From Engraulis encrasicolus (Eukaryota; Chordata; Actinopteri; Clupeiformes; Engraulidae), in contig NC_085868.1 in the NCBI RefSeq assembly GCF_034702125.1, positions 32,901,629 through 32,965,628 on the forward strand: a stretch of 64,000 nucleotides of DNA. Direction: 5' to 3'. How positions within the stretch are numbered: position 1 is the stretch's first letter; every line of letters begins with the position of its first letter. A program made the translations under genes and the position numbers. Positions 1 to 9,542 of the stretch are shown here, piece by piece. The notes below the pieces were generated by a model, which worked only from the letters and a program-made list of their open reading frames with translations, ran no database searches and was not told the origin of the DNA.

Positions 1-398
1 AAGGATGTCGCTGTGATACAAACAAAATGTGTTTTTTTTTTTTTTGCCAAATTTGCAAAATTGCATTTTTTTTCAAATGAAGATCAGTTCAAGAATTCAG
101 TTTGAACAAAAATATGGTGCAATGATTGCTGCCTGGTCAACTTCTGGTCAACTCATTTGCCGCTTGATCCTGCAGGTGGCGGTAATGCAAGTTCCTAATG
201 AGTTCCAGCTACATAGAAGAAGAGAATTCGGCACTCTGGTTTGGCAACTCGAATCACATGTGAAGGCAACCTTCCACTAAAACACATGGTACACTTCTTG
301 GTGTTGCAGTAAACGCAGATGTTTCCTTTGTAATTTGTCATTTTTGAGCAGTTTTATGTGGAATATTTTCAGGTAGTTTGACACTTGAAATACTCACG
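1..398 (+). other. wdr12 upstream region / presumed promoter and 5' UTR
   Basis: No gene is recognised here. The stretch ends at the wdr12 start codon at 399. I see no TATA box or other element that I would defend. An AG at 371-372 followed by open sequence could be a 5' UTR acceptor, but nothing tests this. The short open frames here have no recognisable protein. Confidence 0.4.
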
Positions 399-2556
399 AT
401 GGCGCAGTTACAGGCGAGGTTCTTCACTGAAAACAAAAAGTAAGTTTTGGTCTTTTCAAACAACTACCATCCTGCCTTCTGAGCAGCTAACTGATTAGCA
501 ATTGGGCTGCTATTATTAATAATTATTATACAGTTAAACTGGTTGCCTCCCACCTAGTTACTCAGAAAGTATGTGGTAGTCTGCTGTGTCACGTATAGAT
601 GATGGCGTACTTTATGCGTGTTGTAAGGTTAGCAGTCATCACTTGGACAACACGTAGCCTACTTTTTGTTATCCTGCATTTTTTTTTTTTTTTTTGCTTC
701 TGAACGGGTAGAATGAGAGACAGGGATGAGTGTGTATTTCATGCCAAGGATCTAGCTCGCAGCTCTCATAACAAACCATTGCTTTTTGCATAGTAAAATT
801 GAAAGCTTAGTTTACCTAACCTAGTCATGTTCTTGTTTCAGACCAATCATGCGGGTGTGATTTAGGTGTATGTGGTTGGCCCATGGGCATTTGTGGAAGT
901 GATAATATCTTGATTATACCCTTTTATCTTTTCCAGATATGTGATAGACGATGTCCCGTTTTCAATTCCCGCTTCATCAGAGGTTACAGACCTCAGCAAC
1001 ATTATCAACAAACTCCTGGAAGCCAGAAATGGTGAGCTGGATGCCCACAAACTCCTGTCCTGCCCTGTGCAATATTGTGCTAAATCTACTTATTTTGCAG
1101 TCTGACTATTTGTCAGTGATGGTAATACCTCTAATCCCAAATTTTGCTTTGGGGGGAGAGATGTTCAGATCACATCTGCGGTGCTTGACTGACACATTTA
1201 ATTGCATATATGCATATGACCATGGAGAATGATGATGTGTTACTATAAAACTACTTGGGTCATCTTGGGTTGACTTAGTACTAGTAGCAGACATCAAGTG
1301 GTATAACCACAGTTACTGTCCATAGATTCATTAATAATTAATGTACAGACAATGAATAAGCTCCAGTAGAAGTCAGTAGGAACTAAAACAAATCATTTAG
1401 TGTTCATAATAGTGACATCTGCAGTTTCACCACACTGACGTCTGCTACTACAAAAACATCAATGACCCACTTATTGATTGATGGATTGGTCGGTTGATTA
1501 ATTGATTGCTTGTCTGTTGTATCTCTCTCTTTCTCTATCTCTCTCTCAGCCTCGCACTCGCAGGTTGACTTTGACTTCCTCGTTCGAGGACAGTTCCTTC
1601 GCACATCCCTGGCCAATCATATGGAAGCATTCGACATATCCACAGTAAGAGAGCAAAAAAAAAGTTCCCTCTCCCCTTGCATACACACACACCTACCTCT
1701 TCCACGCTACCAGGTTATCCATTCCTAATCTCTCTCTCCCCCTCTTTCTCCCTCTCTTCAGGAAGACGTGGTGGAGATTGAGTATGTAGAGAAGTTCACA
1801 GCTCCAGAGCCCGAAGAGTGTGTGATGCATGACGACTGGATCAGCTCAGTGGAGGCCGACTCAGAATGGTCTGTGTGTGTTTTGCTAGTGGTGTGGTGTG
1901 GGCATGCTCAGTGTTGCCAGATTTGTCTGATCAAAACCCGCCCATAAGGTTCTCAAAAACCGCCAAAATGCGCAAAATTCCGCCCAATTTCAACAAATTG
2001 CATTGGTTTCTATGGGCACAAAACTGCTTCAAGAACCGCCAAAGGGTCAATTTTTCCCGTTTTTACCTGCAGCCGGCCGTCCCAAGTAGCCCAATTGGGA
2101 GGGCACCCGCCCAATCTGGCAACACTGGGCATGCTTGTAGTATGAATTTATATTTGACCCCATGATAACAACACTGTTTATATCAGTCTGATGAAGGAGA
2201 GTTTATCGTATGTGTGCCTTGTCTATCTGCGACCACTCTTCTCGTGTGAGAGTGTGTCGTATTGCGTGTCAGTGGGATTGTGACGGTGTTGTCTGTGTTC
2301 ATGCTTTGATGTGCTGCATGTGTGTCGTTGTCGCAAGGATCCTGACGGGCTCGTATGATAAGACCGCTCGTATCTGGTCTCTGGAGGGCAAAGCGGTCAT
2401 GACGGTGGCGGGACACACTGACGTGGTGAAGGACGTTACTTGGGTCAGGAGGGGTGAGTGTCTCGCACGCACGCACGCACGCACATGCACACGCACACAA
2501 GCACAGACACACACACAAATGGTTAAGGATGTTACCATGGTCTGGATGGGTGAGGG

Positions 2557-2654
<98 letters not shown>

Positions 2655-2806
2655 GTAAGGATCTTACCTGGGCTAAGAGTGGGGTGAGTGATCATTTGTG
2701 AATCAAATATGTACTAAATACACCCACGTACACACACACACACACATACTTCAAAGTTATTCATGTGCTTTCATTCCTTGTGTATTCATGCCTGTGCATG
2801 CTGCTC

Positions 2807-2857
<51 letters not shown>

Positions 2858-5800
2858 ACGCGTGCGCGTATGTGTGCATGTCGCTCCCTCTCTCCTTCAG
2901 ACGGGTTGACGTCTCTGCTCCTGACGGCGTCCCTGGACCAGACGGTGATGCTGTGGGAGTGGAACTCTGAGCGCAACAAGATCAAAGCGCGCCACTGCTG
3001 CCGAGGACACGCGGGGAGCGTGGACACCGTCGCCGTCGACCCCACGCGGACCAAGGTTTGTATGTCTGCATGACACAGACAGAGAGAGCGCATCCAGGTC
3101 GACTGAGAACCGTGCCGGTGCACGCCACCGATTTTAGCATTCGCGAACCGGAAAGTTGGTTTGCAATGCGAACCGCGAAATACTAGGTTTTTCTCCGCGA
3201 AACGGGACAACAGCGTGGCCGTCAGCAGGTTCATCCGTGTAACACAGTCACGTGCGGAAAAAGTTCAGAGCCCGGTATGAACACGGGCAGTTTGCAGATA
3301 AGCACTTTAGTGCCGAACGTAACTGGTGCGGGCACTGGCTCCATTCTGGTCGGCCTGAAAGCCCTAAGAGAGAAAGTCTTTGTTTGCTTTTCATACTGCA
3401 TTAAAAAGGTTGTCTGCAGAGAGAATGCATCAGGCCTTGTGCACTGCCTGCAGATTTGACCAGTGACCTAACTTGATGATATGGTGTAGAAGCAACGCAC
3501 GGTGTTCTGTACAGCGCCTCCTCGCAGAATGCTGTTTTCGCGATTAAAATAAACTTTTCAGTGTAATGACAACCATCACACCTTTTGTATAGCTCATTTG
3601 AAAGAGGAGGTTGTCGTCTTCAAAATAAGACCAACTAGAATTGCGGTGGTTAATGTATGGGTTGATTGATTAAATCAAATAGGTAACAGTATTCCGAACG
3701 CATCTCACCAAATAAGTAACAGTACTCCGTACAACTTCATTACATTAAAACGGTGCACTACCAATGGTTTTCATGACCGATCTAATGTGTATGTGTTTGT
3801 GAAGTGCTAAACTAATTGTTATTCGTTCCATGAAGAGTTTAAGTGAATATAACATGGCAAAAATAACATAGCAACCGCGTATGAAAGTGCCGTTCTTGGC
3901 TGCAATGTAGCTTGTTGCAACAAGGTTGCAACAAGCTACTTCCGGCTAGCATGCATGTTGCTTTCAAAGTCATCTTTACCGTGTTGTAATCATTCAAACT
4001 CTGTTTTGAAGGGATAGTTTGACAACAAACAAACACACCAACATTATAATTGCATGAAAACCATTGCTAATGCAGCACTTTAAGGTAAATCAGATGTACG
4101 GAATACTGTTACTTATTTGTTCAGGCCGACGGAAGCTAGCGGCTCATGGCTAACCGGCACTTGGCACAAATAATCAATCCATACATTAACCACAATGCTC
4201 CACTGTAAGTCGATGTGGTCTTATTTTGAAGACGACAACCTCCTCTTTCACATGAGCCATTCAATACGTGTGATGGTTGCCATCACACCGAATGGCATTG
4301 TTTTGATTGCGGAAACGCCATTCTGTGAGGTGGCGCTGTACGGAACACCGTGCGTTACTTCTAGGGCCATGTCGATTCGGCTATTCTGTGACTAAACAAG
4401 TGTTGCTGTGCAAGTGCACTAGTGCTGTTACATTACATTACATTAGCATTTAGCAGACGCCTTTGGCCAAAGCGACTTAGGCAAATGTTGGGGATGTGTG
4501 TGATGATATGCAGAGTAGACTTTACTGCGATTAGGCTAATTACTTTATTGTTACTAGTTCATCACTGCTAGTTGTTCTGTCTTGCACTTAAATGTCAGTC
4601 TGTGAATGCCAGTCCTGTGTATGTTTAAGTCGTAGCATGAGAGAGAGAGAGAGAGAGAGAATTTAATTTTCCTTGTATGACCTGTGCATTTCAAGAAAGT
4701 GACAATAAAAGCTGTCTGGACTTGACTAATGCACTAATAGAGTTGTGTATGTGTCTCTGTGTCTGTCTCTAGTTCTGCAGTGGCTCCTGGGACAAAATGC
4801 TAAAGCTGTGGTCTGCAGGTACGTCCTCCATTATATTTCACACTATATAAAATGCACAAGCCCACTGTTAACATACAGCCATCTTGTATTATGGGTTGCA
4901 GGGTGATGTAGTTCTGCCCCTCTCTCTCTCCATCATTCATTCTCGCTCTCGCTCTCTCTCTCTCTTTCTCGCTCTCGCTCTCCACAGTGCCTACAGAGGA
5001 GGAGGATGAGGTCGAGGAACCCAATAGGCCCAGGAAGAAACAGAAGACTGACAAGCTGGGACTGACTCGGGTAAGAGTTAACACACCGCGCCATCCTGGA
5101 CCTGGGGCATGTTTAGTTCATTACATTGCAACATGATTTTGAGCACACCACAAGCAGACACTGCCACTGATAATGCTTGGAATAACTGAAGAGCTTGGCA
5201 TACGACCTATATCCATTTTGGAACATTTTGGGAAATTGTCATTTTTGTGTTGGGCATTCCATTGCATATGGGTTTGAAAAAAGCATGTTCTCAATATTTG
5301 AGCGGCAAGAATTCACACAGATGATGGGACTTCTAAACAGTCATTTTCAATAATACAATTCAAAAGTCAAAAATGGTGGATATGCCGTTTTGCAATGAAA
5401 CGCTTTGTGGGGTTGTTAATGTTTTTGAACCATTTAATTGTAAACGTCACCAACGTCACCTTCCCCAGACGCCACTGATGACGATGTCTGGCCACACAGA
5501 GGCGGTGTCATCGGTACTGTGGATGGACCCGGAGGAGATCTGCAGTGCATCATGGGACCACACCATCAAGATGTGGGACGCAGAGACAGGCAGCATGAAG
5601 AGCACACTGGTAATGGAGGAGAGAGGGAGAGGGAGAGGGGGAGAGAAAAGGGGGGTGGGGGGGTAGAGACGGGCAGTAGAGGATGAAATTTTTTGGGAAT
5701 TCCCGTGGGTCCTGCGGGATGGGAGTCAAAATTTTAAAGATGAACGGGAGCGGGTAGGAACGGGAATAAAGTTGAATGGGAGCGGGCAGGAACGGGAATA

Positions 5801-7639
5801 AAGATGAACGAGAGCGGGAATGTGCGCTTATTTTTTCATTAAAAAAGCCTTGTTTTTTGATAAAACGGGAGTAGGATTGATTTTGAGTGGGAGTGGGCAG
5901 GATTGGGAAACATTCTTTTCAGGAGTGGACGGGATAGGATTCGTTTCTTTTACTCCAGTCCGGGATGGATAGAGACGGGCAGCATGAAGAGCACACTGGT
6001 AATGGAGGAGAGAGACTTGGACGTTAAAAAAGCTTTTATTACGGATTTCATGTAGTTAATACACACAGCCCCCTAGCAGCTGACTTTAAAAATAAAAATA
6101 AAATAAATAAATAAAAGAAAAAGATACATCTATACATTCCATCATACTACGCTGAGAGAGAGGGACAGCAGGCTGGCACAGTGGCAAGGATTTTAGTGAG
6201 TTAGTTGCTACGTTTACATGAGACATTTAATTCCGAATTAACTCACTTTAATTCTGAATAAAAATGTCATGTAAACACTTCGCAATTCGGAATTAAATGA
6301 AAGATCAAAGTGAACTTGACGGAACTATTTAATTGGGTAATATTAATTCAGAATTACAAACGTCATGTAAATGTAGCCAGTGTTAACTGAATGGAGAGTA
6401 TAATCAAAAATACTGAATCAAACCAAGATAACGCAAAACACGCCCACTCAATGCAGAAGCGTGTCAGAGAGTGTTTATGGGTAGTACGAGAGAGGAATCT
6501 CGCGACTTTTTCCGGGTGGTACTGTCCACTAAGTGGCGCCATCCAGACAGCGCAGAGGAGCGCCAAGGAGCGCAGAGGCTGTTAGAATGAACGGGGTCCA
6601 TGGAGCTCATTCACAGATGCTGCCATTGCTTTGGGAGAGAATGGGTATCGTCGTTTCATTTTATTTTTCCCAAAGGCAGGATGAATTATCCTTTCAAACA
6701 GCACTTAGTTTGAATGTTTAAACTCTCTGGATCTTTGTAAAATACGTCTTTATTGTCAATATGACGTCACGAGTGGCTTCACACACTGCGTTTGGATTGG
6801 TCGGCCGGCTGCATTGCTGTGATCACGACGGCCGTAAAGCAATTTTGTTAGCAAGATGCTAGCGGAGCCTGACTCATACATGCCAATGCTGTAAGACATC
6901 AGAAGGACACAACTCCCAGGTAATTGTACATTTCATTTACATCCACATTGGTTTCTCAGAACTTACAATAATATTGTCAAGTTTCAGCCGACAGCGAGCA
7001 CAATTGTCAGTTATTAGCGCCAGCCTTATGGGCTCTGCTGTCTCGACAGCGCTCTCTAGGTGAACTGCAGGCACGGGTTGGAGGTTGTTCGAAATTGAAC
7101 ACTGTATGTAAACCCACTGTGAGCGTGTGCTCAAGTTGGGTCTCCTAAGGGGGCGTTGTCCCCTACTTCTTCTTCTCTTTTTGAGGTGTTTGCGCAAGAT
7201 GTGCGTTACCGCCATCTACAGCGCTAAGGGGACTTCATTGATTCTAAACCTCAGGACTCCGAAGGTCTCCTAACCCAGTGTTTCCCAACCAGGGGTACGT
7301 GTACCACTAGGGGTACGTGAGCTGCAGGGGGTACTTGGAAAAATGTTATTATTATAACAAATGTATGGAGCAGTCACATCAGGAGAGAGAAAGCGATATA
7401 GAACATGAATTAGGGGGTACTCATGGCACAACTAAGAGGCTTAGGGGGTACACGAGACAAAAAAGTTTGGGAAACACTGTCCTATCCGAAGGTCTCCTAA
7501 AGGGGCGTTCACCCGACATAAAGTGGATACCGGAAAAGAAACAAAATTATGCTTCTTCTTAGATCCACCTTCTTTGGTATAATGGTGGAGAGATACTGTA
7601 AAACTGTGACCCTGGGCCCTTTTTCCCCCCTTCATCTTC

Positions 7640-7676
<37 letters not shown>

Positions 7677-8161
7677 TCATTTGTACTTATTTTCTCTCTT
7701 CCTGACGACAAAGCGAGGCAGTAATGTCTTCACCTGTCTAGTCCAGTCGATCCTTCTCATGTCCCACTCCATCATAATATTTTTCATTTCTCTGTCCTTC
7801 ATCTCTCCTCTACAGTAGCAGCAAGGTATCCAACTGTGTGTTGTAATGTGTCTTTTTTTTCTATTCCTTGCTCTTGTGTCCCCCTCCTCCAGAATGGCAG
7901 CAAGGTCTTCAACTGCGTGTCCTACTCTCCGCTGTGCCGGCGGCTGGCCTCTGGCAGCACTGACCGACACGTGCGCCTGTGGGACCCTCGAGCCAAAGGT
8001 TAGTCTCCTCCCTTCCCTTCCCTTCCCTTTTGTTTCCTTCCCTTATGCTTTTCTCTGTGTGCTTAGCTTGACGCCTTGCATGGCTGCCGTCTTAACCGTG
8101 TGTAGGATCGTGTGTGGGTGAAGGTGAGGCATCAGTCTTCAGCACGTCTACACACAGTTTA

Positions 8162-8227
<66 letters not shown>

Positions 8228-9153
8228 CTATATTTTCACTGTTGCCACAGGCTCAAACAAATGTGTGGTTAGGGTACGTTATGTGTGTTTATGTCTGTGT
8301 GTCTGGAATGACTGTGTATACAGTGGATGTAATGACGCCTCTGTCCTCTAGATGGGTCTCTGGTGCAGCTGTCCCTGACGTCCCATACAGGCTGGGTGTC
8401 AGCAGTGCTGTGTCTGTCTGTCTGTGGCTGCGTTGCAATATGCGACCTTGCCTCCTCCACTTGCGCTTGTCTCCTCGTCCCGCCTCCTGGCCCCTCCTCC
8501 GTGGAGAAAACGATAAAGTTTCCCAGCTGTCAGCCTAGCCACAACAACTTTTGAGGGACTGTTTTTCATTCACCATCCCAATTGCAAATGAGAAAAAGAC
8601 TCTACAATTGAGCTTTTGCAAGATATTGAAATGTAATGCTGTTGTCAGTAATGTCATGACGAGAAGCAAGTGGAGGAGGCAAGGTCGCATATTGCAACGC
8701 ACTCTGTGTGTCTGTCTGTAATCACTGCTCTAAATCCCTCCTCTGTCCTCTAGATGGCTCCCTGGTGCAGCTGTCCTTGACGTCCCATACAGGCTGGGTG
8801 ACAGCAGTGCAGTGGTCCCCAAGCCAGGAGCATCAGCTGGTCTCAGGATCCCTCGACAACATCGTCAAACTGTGGGACACCAGGAGGTATGGAACCAACA
8901 CACACTTTCAGTGTTTTTTGTTTGTTTGTTTTGTTTTTTTGATAAGATAAAATGTATGCATTTGTGTTATAGGCACTGGGATAAGTATATATCTACCGAT
9001 AATAATGATAACTTAGTTCTTATAGTGCCTTTTATGGAACCCAAGGTCGCTTTACAAAAGGAGTATAAAACATTTTTTGTAAACCAAACTATGAGTTTTA
9101 AACTGTATTAAACAGAACGCCATTGCAATGCTTACCTGTTTGGCCTAATTTTC

Positions 9154-9188
<35 letters not shown>

Positions 9189-9542
9189 AGCTGTAAGGCC
9201 TCCCTTTATGATCTGGCGGCACACGAGGACAAAGTGCTGTGTGTGAACTGGACCGACAGTGGGGTGAGAAGTCTCTCTCTCTCTTGCTCTTGCTCTCGCT
9301 CTCGCTCTCGCTCTCTATCTCTGTCTCTGTCTCTCTCTCCCCCCCTCTCTCTCTCTCTCTCTAAATGTTCTAAATTTCTTGGTGTGTATTTTAAAGTTAT
9401 CCTCAATATTGTGGGTTTGCTGTGTAATAATCTACTTTGTTTCTTTGTTTTGCTTTGTTGTTAGATGATCCTGAGTGGAGGGGCCGACAACAAGCTGTAC
9501 ACCTACAAATACTCCTCTTGCATCACAGACGCTGGTGCATAA
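399..9542 (+). CDS. wdr12: WDR12, ribosome biogenesis protein (PeBoW complex, Ytm1 homologue)
   Basis: The coding exons are 399-439, 937-1031, 1550-1644, 1762-1868, 2338-2453, 2901-3055, 4773-4818, 4988-5070, 5469-5609, 7893-7998, 8754-8886, 9191-9263 and 9465-9542. They join in frame to 422 aa; vertebrate WDR12 is about 423. Start: [19 protein letters not shown]. Residues 1-90 are the NLE/Ytm1 ubiquitin-like domain. In this family it docks on the MIDAS domain of the AAA-ATPase midasin, and Glu78 sits where the family's MIDAS-ligand glutamate is expected. Seven WD40 repeats follow (for example [14 protein letters not shown] and [16 protein letters not shown]), with an acidic/basic linker ([17 protein letters not shown]) near residue 225-240 inside the propeller. 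Established role: with PES1 and BOP1 it supports 60S subunit maturation in the nucleolus. The donor of exon 4 is a weak GTCTGT. Edge fragments of exons 5, 9, 10 and 11 are duplicated in adjacent introns. Confidence 0.97.
1909..2127. mobile_element. hAT-like MITE in wdr12 intron 4
   Basis: A 219-bp element has inverted ends CAGTGTTGCCAGATT / AATCTGGCAACACTG. It is flanked by a perfect 8-bp duplication ggcatgct (1901-1908 and 2128-2135). The 8-bp TSD and CA..TG ends are typical of hAT-superfamily non-autonomous elements. It has no coding capacity. Confidence 0.9.
2520..2558 (+). pseudogene. Decayed copy 1 of wdr12 exon 5 3' edge with donor
   Basis: This matches the exon 5 3' end and donor (2425-2463) at most positions: GGTTAAGGATGTTACC here against GGTGAAGGACGTTACT in the exon. 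Both then run into a GGGTGAG donor. It lies directly before the long CA array. It is non-coding and duplicates a splice donor. Confidence 0.8.
2558..2652. repeat. CA microsatellite between exon-edge copies
   Basis: An uninterrupted (CA)n of about 95 bp separates the two decayed copies of the wdr12 exon 5 edge. Cysteine/valine or threonine/histidine ORFs across it are artefacts. Confidence 0.95.
2653..2693 (+). pseudogene. Decayed copy 2 of wdr12 exon 5 3' edge with donor
   Basis: GGGTAAGGATCTTACCTGGG followed by a GGGGTGAGTG donor-like sequence again matches the exon 5 3' edge. With the copy at 2520 it forms a three-member series: the real edge, copy 1, the CA array, then copy 2. Confidence 0.75.
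2811..2853. repeat. GT microsatellite before wdr12 exon 6
   Basis: About 43 bp of (GT)n followed by a GC-rich alternating purine/pyrimidine stretch, 50 bp upstream of the exon 6 acceptor. Confidence 0.9.
3488..4362. mobile_element. Foldback MITE-like element, 875 bp, in wdr12 intron 6
   Basis: The outer ends are inverted copies: agaagcaacgcacggtgtt at the left, with its reverse complement at 4340-4362. Inverted similarity runs inward for about 180 bp (3488-3670 against 4170-4362), including the block around gaggaggttgtcgtcttc. A small internal hairpin lies at 3903-3945. No ORF with recognisable homology is present, and no clear TSD is visible. Confidence 0.75.
4430..4485 (-). mobile_element. 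SINE/LINE 3' tail fragment, antisense
   Basis: A tacattacattacatt tail is followed by the reverse complement of a gctttggataaaagcgtctgc-type fish SINE 3' end. Only the last 50-60 bp of an element are present. Confidence 0.65.
4575..4730 (+). mobile_element. L2-like LINE 3' end fragment
   Basis: The sequence ending gacaataaaagctgtctgg-acttgact matches, in order, the 3' UTR end of the LINE at 38750-41814 (ttgtatgacc, gtgcat, gacaataaaa, then TTGAC-type repeats). A short GA repeat is internal. This is a strongly 5'-truncated copy. Confidence 0.7.
5685..5969. mobile_element. GC-rich tandem-like repeat element between wdr12 exon 9 edge copies
   Basis: About 285 bp of repeated aacgggaataaag/gagcgggcagg motifs, bracketed by the fragment gtagagacgggcag (5662-5683) and a fuller exon 9 edge copy (5970-6014). 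It is probably a dispersed non-autonomous element. No clear terminal repeats were identified. Confidence 0.45.
5970..6014 (+). pseudogene. Copy of wdr12 exon 9 3' edge with donor
   Basis: Positions 5970-6014 are nearly identical to 5581-5625. They contain the last coding bases of exon 9 (gagac-ggcagcatgaagag-cacactg), the GTAATG donor, and about 15 bp of intron. The copy lies 390 bp downstream of the real donor and carries a functional-looking 5' splice site. Confidence 0.9.
6205..6382. mobile_element. MITE with gctacgtttacatg ends
   Basis: The left end ctacgtttacatgaga and right end gtcatgtaaatgtag are inverted. The interior is AT-rich with repeated ttcggaattaa-type motifs. The type is common in fish and non-coding. 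The TSD is unresolved. Confidence 0.6.
7276..7479. mobile_element. hAT-like MITE
   Basis: A 204-bp element has ends CAGTGTTTCCCAAC / GTTTGGGAAACACTG. The flanking 8-mers are tcctaacc and tcctatcc (7/8 identity). The interior has repeated ggggtac motifs. It is non-coding. Confidence 0.85.
7811..7843 (+). pseudogene. Decayed copy of wdr12 exon 10 5' edge with acceptor
   Basis: A tctcctctacag acceptor-like tract is followed by tagcagcaaggtatccaact, which matches the exon 10 start (aatggcagcaaggtcttcaa) about 80 bp downstream. It is followed by a second pyrimidine tract leading to the true acceptor at 7892. Short, but the combination of acceptor and exon start is specific. Confidence 0.65.
8167..8224. 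repeat. CA microsatellite
   Basis: (CA)n of about 58 bp in wdr12 intron 10. Confidence 0.95.
8338..8408 (+). pseudogene. Copy of wdr12 exon 11 5' edge with acceptor
   Basis: Positions 8338-8408 repeat the branch/acceptor region (ctctgtcctctag) and the first about 55 coding bases of exon 11 (real copy from 8754), including the [13 protein letters not shown] codons, with few changes. The copy then breaks off into CTGT repeats and has no donor of its own. A MITE lies between copy and real exon. Confidence 0.93.
8430..8700. mobile_element. MITE (family with ctgtcagcctag core), 271 bp
   Basis: The terminal inverted repeats are nearly perfect: gcgttgcaatatgcgacctt at the left, with its reverse complement at the right, extending over about 35 bp. 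The core ctgtcagcctagccacaaca is shared with copies near 12.7, 19.7, 20.6, 49.9 and 60.6 kb. It sits exactly between the duplicated and real exon 11 edges of wdr12. No convincing TSD was seen. Confidence 0.88.
9154..9188. repeat. GT microsatellite abutting the wdr12 exon 12 acceptor
   Basis: (GT)n runs directly into the TTTAG acceptor of exon 12, so the usual pyrimidine tract is replaced by alternating GT. Confidence 0.9.

Noticed and set aside
2190..2202. gtctgatgaagg as a hammerhead core
   Set aside because: No GAAAC partner or stems downstream; a chance match.
2183..2701. Long Val/Cys, Thr/His and Ser/Leu open frames over CA, GT and CT arrays (also near 14.2, 24.9, 42, 47.7, 49.4, 52.7 and 61 kb)
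   Set aside because: They arise from dinucleotide repeats that lack stops in some frames. No homology or splice logic.
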